A stretch of 64,000 nucleotides of DNA from Bradyrhizobium septentrionale. GTDB lineage: Bacteria > Pseudomonadota > Alphaproteobacteria > Rhizobiales > Xanthobacteraceae. The notes beneath the pieces are model-generated. The model was given only the letters and a program-made list of their open reading frames with translations, was not told the DNA's origin and searched no databases. The stretch spans positions 4,048,501-4,112,500 of the forward strand of contig NZ_CP088285.1 in assembly GCF_011516645.4 (NCBI RefSeq). Direction: 5' to 3'. Every line of letters starts with the position of its first letter. Position 1 is the stretch's first letter. The translations under genes and the position numbers were made by a program. Below, one piece after another: positions 57,328 to 64,000 of this stretch.

Positions 57328-58401
57328 ATGCACAAATTCAGTTTCTTCCTTCGCTCTGTTGTCATCGGCTGCGCAGTTGCGCTCGCGGCCGCTTCCAGCG
57401 CCGACGCCGCGCCGAAGAAAAGCTTCAAGGTCGCCTGGTCGATCTATGTCGGGTGGATGCCGTGGGGCTATGCGGCCGACACCGGCATCGTCAAGAAGTG
57501 GGCCGACAAATACGGCATCGCGATCGAGGTCAAGCAGTTCAACGACTACGTCGAATCGATCAACCAGTACACCGCCGGCGGCTATGACGCCGTCACCATC
57601 ACCAACATGGACGCGCTGTCGATTCCTGCCGCCGGCGGCGTCGACACCACTGCGGTCGTGATGGGCGACTTCTCCAACGGCAATGACGCCGTGATCCTCA
57701 AGAACAAGGCCGATCTCGCCGCGATCAAGGGGCAGACCGTCAATCTGGTCGAGTTCTCGGTGTCGCATTATCTGCTGGCGCGCGCGCTCGAGACCAGCAA
57801 GTTGAGCGAGAAGGACGTCAAGGTCATCAACACCTCCGACGCTGATATCGCGGCGGCCTACAAGACGCCCGACGTCAGCGCGGTCGTGACCTGGAATCCG
57901 ATCGTGACGGAAATCCTCGGCTCGCCCGACGCCAAGAAGGTGTTCGATTCCTCGCAGATCCCCGGCGAGATCATGGACCTGATGGTGGTGAACACGGCGG
58001 TTGCCAAGGACAATCCCGACTTCGCCAAGGCGCTGGTCGGCATCTGGTACGAGACGATCTCCAAAATGACGGCGAACGATTCCGCCGCGAAGGTCGCCAA
58101 GGAGGCGATGGCCAAGGCCTCCGGCACCGATCTCGCCGGTTTCGACAGCCAGCTCTCGACCACCAAACTGTTCGACAAGGCCACCGATGCCGAAGCTTTT
58201 ACGCGCAGCCAGACGGTCGGCGTGACGATGGATCGCGTCCGCAAGTTCCTGTTCGAGAAGGATCTGCTCGGCAAGGGCGCGAAATCGGCCGACGCCGTCG
58301 GCATCGAGCTCGCCGACAAGTCGGTGCTGGGCGACAAGTCGAACGTCAAGCTGCGCTTCGACTCGACCTACATGGACGAAGCCGCCAAGGGCAAGCTCTG
58401 A
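57328..58401 (+). CDS. ABC transporter substrate-binding protein, probable guanidine importer
   Basis: A 357-residue NitT/TauT-type periplasmic protein with a signal peptide (1-28, ending ADAA). The start of the mature fold, FKVAWSIYVGWMPWGYAADTGIVKKWADKYG, matches binding proteins of 'urea-carboxylase-associated' transporters. It is the first gene behind the guanidine-I riboswitch, so guanidine is the likely ligand (inference from regulation and neighbours). It is 43 bp before the permease gene. Urea is the older annotation. Confidence 0.88.
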   Translation: MHKFSFFLRSVVIGCAVALAAASSADAAPKKSFKVAWSIYVGWMPWGYAADTGIVKKWADKYGIAIEVKQFNDYVESINQYTAGGYDAVTITNMDALSIPAAGGVDTTAVVMGDFSNGNDAVILKNKADLAAIKGQTVNLVEFSVSHYLLARALETSKLSEKDVKVINTSDADIAAAYKTPDVSAVVTWNPIVTEILGSPDAKKVFDSSQIPGEIMDLMVVNTAVAKDNPDFAKALVGIWYETISKMTANDSAAKVAKEAMAKASGTDLAGFDSQLSTTKLFDKATDAEAFTRSQTVGVTMDRVRKFLFEKDLLGKGAKSADAVGIELADKSVLGDKSNVKLRFDSTYMDEAAKGKL

Positions 58402-58444
58402 CGCCAAGCTCTGACGTATCGCCCGCCTCAGGCAGGAGCCGACC

Positions 58445-59263
58445 ATGCGACTTGTGAACATACGGCCGGGACGGCAGACGCGATTCTATCTCCTCGCGCT
58501 GCCGTTCCTGTTGGTCGCAATCGCCTACTTCGCCGGCTCCAGCGCGCGGCTCACGCAAAACCCGAACGACAAGCTGCTGCCAGCCCTGCCCAACATGGTG
58601 CAGGCCGTCAAGCAGATGGCGTTCGAGGTCGACCCGCGCACCGGCAGCTATCTGATGGCCACCGACACCGTCGCCAGCCTGGGGCGGCTGGGGTCGGCGC
58701 TTGCGATCTCGACGGTGGCCGCGCTGGTCCTCGGCATCGTGATCGGGCTGTTGCCGGGCGCCAACGCCCTGCTCGGGCCGTTCGTGTCCGTCACCTCCAT
58801 GGTGCCGCCGCTGGCATTGTTGCCGATCCTGTTCATCGTGATGGGGCTGGGAGAGAACTCGAAGATCGCGTTGATCGTGATCGGGACGCTGCCCTGCATG
58901 ATCCGCGATCTCGCGATGAAAGTGCAGGAGCTGCCGCGCGAGCAGATCGTCAAGGCGCAGACGCTCGGCGCCTCGACCTGGCAGATCGCGCTGCGCGTCG
59001 CGGTGCCGCAAACGCTGCCGCGGCTGATCGATGTGCTGCGGCTGCAGCTCGGGCCCGCCTGGCTGTTCCTGATCGCCGCCGAGGCGATCGCCTCCGATTC
59101 CGGGCTCGGCTACCGGATCTTCCTGGTGCGCCGCTATCTCGCGATGGATGTCATCATTCCCTACGTCGCCTGGATCACGCTGCTGGCGTTCCTGATCGAT
59201 GTCGGACTGCGCGTCATGCAACGCAGGCTGTTTCCCTGGTTTGCCTCGGTGAGGGCGGAATGA
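58445..59263 (+). CDS. ABC transporter permease, probable guanidine importer
   Basis: A 272-residue inner-membrane permease of the SsuC/TauC-like family with about six helices. The EAA coupling loop is in VQELPREQIVKAQTLGASTWQIALRVAVPQTLP. A 70-residue N-terminal segment with one helix and a periplasmic stretch is longer than usual for the family. Its last bases overlap the ATPase start by 4 bp (ATGA). Confidence 0.9.
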   Translation: MRLVNIRPGRQTRFYLLALPFLLVAIAYFAGSSARLTQNPNDKLLPALPNMVQAVKQMAFEVDPRTGSYLMATDTVASLGRLGSALAISTVAALVLGIVIGLLPGANALLGPFVSVTSMVPPLALLPILFIVMGLGENSKIALIVIGTLPCMIRDLAMKVQELPREQIVKAQTLGASTWQIALRVAVPQTLPRLIDVLRLQLGPAWLFLIAAEAIASDSGLGYRIFLVRRYLAMDVIIPYVAWITLLAFLIDVGLRVMQRRLFPWFASVRAE

Positions 59264-60093
59264 GCGCGATCCGTTTCGACGACGTCTGGAAGGAATACGG
59301 CGACCACATCGTGCTGGAGCGCATCACGATGGAGGTCGAGCCGCGCGCCTTCATTGCGCTGGTCGGCCCGTCCGGCTGCGGCAAGACCACGCTGCTCCGC
59401 ATGCTGCTCGGCGAGGAGCAGCCGAGCCGCGGCCAGATCCTGGTCGACGGCAAGCCGCTGCCCGGCGAGCCGGATGCCGACCGCGGCGTGGTGTTTCAGC
59501 GCTACTCGGTGTTCCCGCATCTGACCGTTTTGCAGAACGTCATGCTTGGCCGCGAATTGCGCGACGCCAAATTCACCGCCCGGCTGTTCGGCGCCGCGCG
59601 CCGCGCCGCCGCTGACGACGCCATGAAGCTGCTGGCCGAAGTCGGGCTCGCCGGTCAGGAGAACAAATATCCGTCCGCGCTGTCGGGCGGCATGCAGCAG
59701 CGCCTCGCGCTGGCGCAGGCGATCATGCGCGGGCCAAAAATCCTGCTGCTCGACGAGCCGTTCGGCGCGCTCGATCCGGGAATCCGCGCCGACATCCATG
59801 TTTTGATGAAGCGCCTGTGGAACGAGACCCATCTGACCGTCGTGATGGTGACGCACGACCTCAGTGAAGCGTTCGGGCTCGCAACCCGCGTGATCGCGCT
59901 GGAGCGCCAGCGCAACCGGCCCGAGGAGCGCGAGCTCTACGGCGCCACGGTGTCGCGCGACCTCGAGATCTTCCCGCGCCGCAGCGCCGAGCTGCGGTCA
60001 TCAGTTCAACCAGCTCCGATCGGGACGACCCGGTCAGGCAAGGAGCATCAGCCGGGACGGCCCGGCGCTCTCGTCTTGAAGGAGCAACCATGA
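59260..60093 (+). CDS. ABC transporter ATP-binding protein, probable guanidine importer
   Basis: A 277-residue ATPase. Walker A is GPSGCGKTT (36-44), the signature LSGGMQQRLALAQ, Walker B ILLLDEPFGALDP, and the switch His is in VTHDLSEAF. The C-terminal about 35 residues are an extension not needed for ATPase function. The stop overlaps the next start (ATGA), which couples importer and catabolic genes. Confidence 0.9.
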   Translation: MSAIRFDDVWKEYGDHIVLERITMEVEPRAFIALVGPSGCGKTTLLRMLLGEEQPSRGQILVDGKPLPGEPDADRGVVFQRYSVFPHLTVLQNVMLGRELRDAKFTARLFGAARRAAADDAMKLLAEVGLAGQENKYPSALSGGMQQRLALAQAIMRGPKILLLDEPFGALDPGIRADIHVLMKRLWNETHLTVVMVTHDLSEAFGLATRVIALERQRNRPEERELYGATVSRDLEIFPRRSAELRSSVQPAPIGTTRSGKEHQPGRPGALVLKEQP

Positions 60094-60935
60094 TCCTCAC
60101 AGAGGAACAGAAGGCCGAGGTCGCGGCGCATACCCGACGCTACAACGAGTTGAAGGCGGCGGGGCAGGAGCACGCGCCGCGCGCGCTGCCACAGCCGACT
60201 TCGCGCGACGCCGCGCCGATCGCCGCCGACACGGTAATTCATCGGGAAACGATTCCGGCCGGCTGGTACTGGACCACGCGGCTGAACCGCGGCGAGGCGC
60301 TGCGCATCGTCAACACGTCAGGGACATCCACCGTCAGCCTGCTCGCCTGGAACAGCGCCGACATCACCGAGCGGCTCAACCACGCCGACACCATCAAGGT
60401 GCAGTGGGCGGCACGGCTGCAGAAGGGACGCGTGCTGCTGTCGGACATGGGGCGCGCGCTGCTCGGCATCACCGAGGACACCAGCGCTGCGCATGATGCC
60501 GTGGTCGGCGGCTCGACCGCGGCGACCAACCAGGCGAAATACGGCGACGGCAATTTCCGCAACACCCGCGACAATTTCATCCTGGCCGCCGCCAAGCTCG
60601 GGCTCGATCGCCGCGACGTCCACCCCTGCGTCAGCTTCTTTGCACCGGTCGCAATCGACGCCGACGGCAGATTTGTCTGGTCCGGCGCGCGCCGGCAAAA
60701 GGGCGATTTCGTCGATCTGCGCGCGGAGATGGATCTGTTGATTGCGCTGTCGAACTGTCCGCATCCGCTCGATCCCGCGAAAACCTATCCGCAGGCGAGC
60801 GCGGAGGTCGTGCGCCATCGCGCCGATGCGCCCGCGGCCGACGATTTGTGCCGCACCGCGACCGCGGAGGCGATCCGTGCCTTTGAGAACAATGCGTTGT
60901 ATTTCGGCGAGACCTCGGAAGGAGCCTTGCGATGA
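60090..60935 (+). CDS. urea amidolyase-associated protein 1 (DUF1989), probable carboxyguanidine deiminase subunit
   Basis: A 281-residue DUF1989 protein. Visible conserved stretches are AGWYWTTRLNRGEALRIVNTSG, KYGDGNFRNTRDNFILAAAKLGLDRRDVHPCVSFF and LSNCPHPLDP. Known biology: UAAP1 and UAAP2 form the heteromeric carboxyguanidine deiminase (CgdAB), which turns carboxyguanidine into allophanate plus ammonia after guanidine carboxylation. The start and stop codons overlap those of both neighbours, so subunits are coupled. Confidence 0.88.
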   Translation: MILTEEQKAEVAAHTRRYNELKAAGQEHAPRALPQPTSRDAAPIAADTVIHRETIPAGWYWTTRLNRGEALRIVNTSGTSTVSLLAWNSADITERLNHADTIKVQWAARLQKGRVLLSDMGRALLGITEDTSAAHDAVVGGSTAATNQAKYGDGNFRNTRDNFILAAAKLGLDRRDVHPCVSFFAPVAIDADGRFVWSGARRQKGDFVDLRAEMDLLIALSNCPHPLDPAKTYPQASAEVVRHRADAPAADDLCRTATAEAIRAFENNALYFGETSEGALR

Positions 60936-61585
60936 CCACGCAATCCGCTCGGACCGCCGGCCGCATCGTTCTCGACGCCGAAATTCCCGCGCGCAAGCCG
61001 TGGTCGGCCGTTATCCGCAAGGGACAGACGCTGCGGATCACAGATACTCATGGCCAGCAGGCGGTCGACACGCTGTTCTATCGTGCCGACGACTTCGGGG
61101 AGCGCTACAGCGGGCAGGATACGCTGCGTGCGCAGGGCTCGGCCTATGTCGGGCTCGGCACGCGGATCATGTCCAATGAAGGCAGCGTGATGCTGCGCGT
61201 GGTGGCCGACAGCTGCGGCCTGCACGACACGTCGGCGGGTGCCTGCTCCTGCGAAAGCAACACGGTGCGGTTCGGGCACCAGACCCGCTACCAGCACGCC
61301 TGCCGTGAGAACTTCGTGCTGGAGGCCGCGAAATACGGCATGTCGAAGCGCGACATCGTGCCGAACCTGAACTTCTTCATGAACGTGCCGATCGACCCTG
61401 CCGGCAATTTCACCGTGGTCGACGGCGTCTCCAAGCCTGGCGACGCCATCGAGCTGGTGGCCGAGATGGATGTGCTGTGCCTGATCTCGAACTGTCCGCA
61501 GATCAACAATCCCTGCAACGGCTTTTTCCCGACGCCGGTGCAAGTCACGATCTTCGACGCCACGATCTTCGAGCCGGAGGCGTGA
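60932..61585 (+). CDS. urea amidolyase-associated protein 2 (DUF1989), probable carboxyguanidine deiminase subunit
   Basis: A 217-residue paralogue of the preceding protein. Metal or catalytic candidates lie in ACSCESNTVRFGHQTRYQHACRENF, which is Cys/His-rich, and in SNCPQINNPCNGFFPTPV near the C-terminus. It overlaps UAAP1 by 4 bp and ends 3 bp before the carboxylase ATG, consistent with a CgdAB-carboxylase module. Confidence 0.88.
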   Translation: MTTQSARTAGRIVLDAEIPARKPWSAVIRKGQTLRITDTHGQQAVDTLFYRADDFGERYSGQDTLRAQGSAYVGLGTRIMSNEGSVMLRVVADSCGLHDTSAGACSCESNTVRFGHQTRYQHACRENFVLEAAKYGMSKRDIVPNLNFFMNVPIDPAGNFTVVDGVSKPGDAIELVAEMDVLCLISNCPQINNPCNGFFPTPVQVTIFDATIFEPEA

Positions 61586-61588
61586 GGC

Positions 61589-64000
61589 ATGTTCAGCAAG
61601 GTTCTGATTGCCAACCGCGGCGAGATCGCCGGGCGGATCGGCAAAACATTGCACCGCATGGGCATCGGCTCGGTCGCGGTCTACTCCGACGCCGACCGCT
61701 TCACCCGGCCGGTGCTCGACGCCGGCGAGGCGGTCCGGATCGGCCCGGCGCCGGCGGCCGAGAGCTATCTCAATGTCGATGCGATCATGGCGGCCTGTCT
61801 TGCGACCGGCGCGCAGGCGGTGCATCCCGGCTACGGCTTCCTGTCGGAGAACCGCCGCTTTGCCGAGCGGCTCGCCGAGCACGGCATCAAGTTCATCGGG
61901 CCCCGGCCTGAGCATCTCGACGCCTTCGGCCTCAAGCACAAGGCACGCGAGATCGCCGAAAACAGCGGCGTGCCGCTGCTGCCGGGCTCCGGTCTGCTCG
62001 AGACCATCGACGAAGCGGTGCAGCAGGCCGAGGTGATCGGCTTTCCGGTGATGCTCAAAAGCACGGCGGGCGGTGGCGGCATCGGCATGCAGCTCTGCCA
62101 CGACATGGCGACGCTGCGCGAACGGTTCGCCTCGGTGCAGCGCACCGCGCGGGCGAGCTTTGGCGATGCGCGGGTCTATCTCGAGCGGTTCGTTGCGCAG
62201 GCGCGCCACATCGAGGTGCAGATCTTCGGCAACGGCAAGGGCGACGTGGTGGCGCTGGGCGAACGCGACTGCTCGCTGCAGCGGCGCAACCAGAAGGTCT
62301 TTGAGGAGACCCCCGCGCCCGGGCTCTCCGCCGACATCCGGCGGCGGCTGCATGCCGCGGCGGTCTCGCTCGGCAAGGCGGTCGCTTACGAATCCGCCGG
62401 CACGGTGGAGTTCATCTACGACGTCGAGCGCGAGGACTTCTACTTCCTCGAGGTGAACACCCGTCTGCAGGTCGAGCATCCCGTCACCGAACAGGTCTAC
62501 GGCGTCGATCTGGTCGAATGGATGATCCGGCAGGCGGCCGGCGAGGATGTGCTGGGCACCGCCGGCGCGCTCATGCCAAGGGGCGCGGCGATCGAGGTGC
62601 GGCTCTACGCCGAGAACCCGGGCGCCGGCTTCCGCCCGAGCGCGGGCCGGCTGACGCAGGTCAGCTTTTCGCCGGCTGCGCGGATCGACGGATGGATCGA
62701 GACCGGCACCGAAGTGTCGCCGTTCTACGATCCGATGCTGGCCAAGATCATCGTGTCGGCCAAGACCCGCGAGGCCGCGATCGCGAAGCTGACGCAGGCG
62801 CTCGATGACACAGTCGTGGCCGGCATCGAGACCAATCTCGCCTATCTGCGCGCGATCGCGGCATCGGACGTGTTCCGCAGCGGGCAGGTCGCGACCAGCG
62901 TGCTCGGCGCGTTCGCCTATCGTCCGCGCACCATCGACGTCGTCGCCCCCGGCGCCCAAAGTGGGGTGCAGGAATTGCCCGGCCGGCTGCATCTCTGGCA
63001 TGTCGGCGTGCCGCCAAGCGGCCCGATGGACGAGCGGTCGTTCCGCCTCGCCAACCGCGTGGCCGGCAACCCGGAGACGACGACCGCGCTGGAGCTGATG
63101 GTCAACGGGCCAACCTTGCGCTTCAACACCGATGCGATCGTCGCGCTGTCGGGCGCGCGGATGAAGGCATCGCTCGACGGCGCCGAGGTTGCCTATCACG
63201 AGCCGGTCGCGGTGCGCGCCGGCCAGACGCTCGTCATCGGCAGCATTCAGGGGGCGGGCCAGCGCAGCTATCTTGCCGTGCGTGGCGGCATCGACGTGCC
63301 GGAGATTCTCGGATCGCGCGCGGTGTTTGCGCTCGGCGCGTTCGGCGGCCATGCGACGGGGTCGCTGAAGGCCGGCGACGTGCTGCATATTGGTGCCGAG
63401 ACGTCGAGCCTTGCAGCCCCGCGACGCGCAGAGGAAAGTGAGCGGCCAGAGCTCGCGTCCGCATGGCAGATCGGCGTGCTCTACGGCCCGCACGGCGCGC
63501 CGGACTTCTTCCTCGACGAGGACATCGAGACGCTGTTTGCGGCGAGCTACGAGGTGCACTTCAACAGCGCCCGCACCGGCGTGCGGCTGATCGGCCCGAA
63601 GCCGCGCTGGGCGCGGGCCGATGGCGGCGAGGCCGGGCTGCATCCGTCGAACATCCACGACAACGCCTATGCGGTCGGCTCGATCGACTTCACCGGCGAC
63701 ATGCCGATCATTCTCGGGCGCGACGGACCGAGCCTCGGCGGCTTTGTCTGTCCGGCGGTCGTCGCGCGCGAGGAGCTCTGGAAGATCGGCCAGCTCAGGC
63801 CCGGCGATGCCGTCCGCTTCGTGCCGGTGAAACGCGACGATCCGGTCGCCGGACCCACGGTGCTGCGGGCGCCCGAGCTCGGTTCGGCGGTGGTTGGACG
63901 TCATGATGACGGCCCGATCCCGGTGGTCTACCGGCGCGCCGGCGACGACAATCTGCTGGTCGAATATGGCCCGATGGAGCTCGACATCGCGCTGCGGCTG
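61589..64000 (+). CDS. biotin-dependent guanidine carboxylase (urea carboxylase family), cut by window edge
   Basis: 804 codons are visible of about 1200 expected. The biotin carboxylase domain (about 1-450) starts SKVLIANRGEIAGRIGKTL, with the ATP-grasp Gly loop STAGGGGIGMQ and FLEVNTRLQVEHPVTE. The carboxyltransferase-type AHS domains follow from about 455 (LPGRLHLWHVGVPPSGPMD, GPSLGGFVCP); the biotinyl domain lies beyond the edge. Asp700 in VGSIDFTGDMP is, by length, where urea carboxylases have Asn (K. lactis N1330) and guanidine carboxylases Asp. With the riboswitch and DUF1989 pair, guanidine is the likely substrate. Allophanate hydrolase should follow outside the window. Confidence 0.9.
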   Translation, partial: MFSKVLIANRGEIAGRIGKTLHRMGIGSVAVYSDADRFTRPVLDAGEAVRIGPAPAAESYLNVDAIMAACLATGAQAVHPGYGFLSENRRFAERLAEHGIKFIGPRPEHLDAFGLKHKAREIAENSGVPLLPGSGLLETIDEAVQQAEVIGFPVMLKSTAGGGGIGMQLCHDMATLRERFASVQRTARASFGDARVYLERFVAQARHIEVQIFGNGKGDVVALGERDCSLQRRNQKVFEETPAPGLSADIRRRLHAAAVSLGKAVAYESAGTVEFIYDVEREDFYFLEVNTRLQVEHPVTEQVYGVDLVEWMIRQAAGEDVLGTAGALMPRGAAIEVRLYAENPGAGFRPSAGRLTQVSFSPAARIDGWIETGTEVSPFYDPMLAKIIVSAKTREAAIAKLTQALDDTVVAGIETNLAYLRAIAASDVFRSGQVATSVLGAFAYRPRTIDVVAPGAQSGVQELPGRLHLWHVGVPPSGPMDERSFRLANRVAGNPETTTALELMVNGPTLRFNTDAIVALSGARMKASLDGAEVAYHEPVAVRAGQTLVIGSIQGAGQRSYLAVRGGIDVPEILGSRAVFALGAFGGHATGSLKAGDVLHIGAETSSLAAPRRAEESERPELASAWQIGVLYGPHGAPDFFLDEDIETLFAASYEVHFNSARTGVRLIGPKPRWARADGGEAGLHPSNIHDNAYAVGSIDFTGDMPIILGRDGPSLGGFVCPAVVAREELWKIGQLRPGDAVRFVPVKRDDPVAGPTVLRAPELGSAVVGRHDDGPIPVVYRRAGDDNLLVEYGPMELDIALRL

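Noticed and set aside
60785..63904. Open frame of about 1040 codons on the minus strand opposite the carboxylase and DUF1989 genes
   Set aside because: It is an antisense shadow. The plus strand encodes clear biotin-carboxylase and DUF1989 proteins with coupled starts.
57328..64000. Urea degradation operon (urea carboxylase/urea ABC transporter)
   Set aside because: This is the traditional annotation, but the guanidine-I riboswitch and the DUF1989 pair point to guanidine as the primary substrate.

Overview
The window looks like chromosomal DNA of a Bradyrhizobium or a very close relative (Alphaproteobacteria, Hyphomicrobiales). This is inferred from the high G+C, the homospermidine route (ornithine decarboxylase plus homospermidine synthase), a CpdR-type receiver, an mmgR/suhB-type sRNA, a ROSE-like thermometer on a small heat-shock gene, and many short palindromic intergenic repeats. 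No insertion sequence, phage or CRISPR is visible. The left edge cuts an MFS transporter gene and the right edge cuts a biotin-dependent carboxylase gene.

Layout. 1-1.6 kb: MFS fragment, small unknown genes, repeats. 1.6-6.4 kb: zinc-starvation locus, with a perfect Zur-type operator, a tiny His-rich membrane protein, znuCBA, a His-rich COG0523 GTPase and a WD40 protein. 6.5-13.5 kb: MgtC-like protein, acetoacetate-decarboxylase-like enzyme, homospermidine synthase, RidA, GNAT and ornithine decarboxylase with a long structured leader (speF type). 13.6-17.6 kb: M3 oligopeptidase fused operonically to a DUF1007 protein and a His-rich NicO/RcnA metal transporter. 17.7-25.7 kb: MAPEG protein, ferrochelatase, SPFH/NfeD pair, HxlR regulator with a tandem palindromic operator and its AhpD-like target, arabinose-5-phosphate isomerase, a beta-barrel protein and a small secreted protein. 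25.9-32.2 kb: glutamate synthase gltD and gltB. 32.7-38 kb: secreted Pro/Ala-rich protein, Hsp20 with sigma-32 promoter and thermometer, lysophospholipase-like hydrolase, a PCP-motif protein and an adenylate cyclase-TPR protein. 38-45 kb: LysE and TSUP transporters, LysR regulator, an internally deleted Bug-type binding protein, HisN/IMPase, the sRNA, N-formylglutamate amidohydrolase, cpdR and tRNA-Val(GAC).

45.5-56.4 kb holds two convergent catabolic units: AraC regulator, CoA-transferase, SDR and GST on the plus strand; and a six-gene minus-strand operon of an acyl-CoA synthetase plus a complete branched-chain-amino-acid-type (HAAT) ABC importer.

The most interesting part is 57.1-64 kb. 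A sigma-54 (-24/-12) promoter is followed about 15 nt later by a guanidine-I (ykkC) riboswitch and an intrinsic terminator. These precede an ABC importer, two DUF1989 'urea-amidolyase-associated' proteins and a carboxylase of the urea carboxylase family. With the riboswitch, the operon is best read as guanidine uptake and degradation (guanidine carboxylase plus carboxyguanidine deiminase) rather than urea degradation, under joint control by nitrogen status and guanidine.
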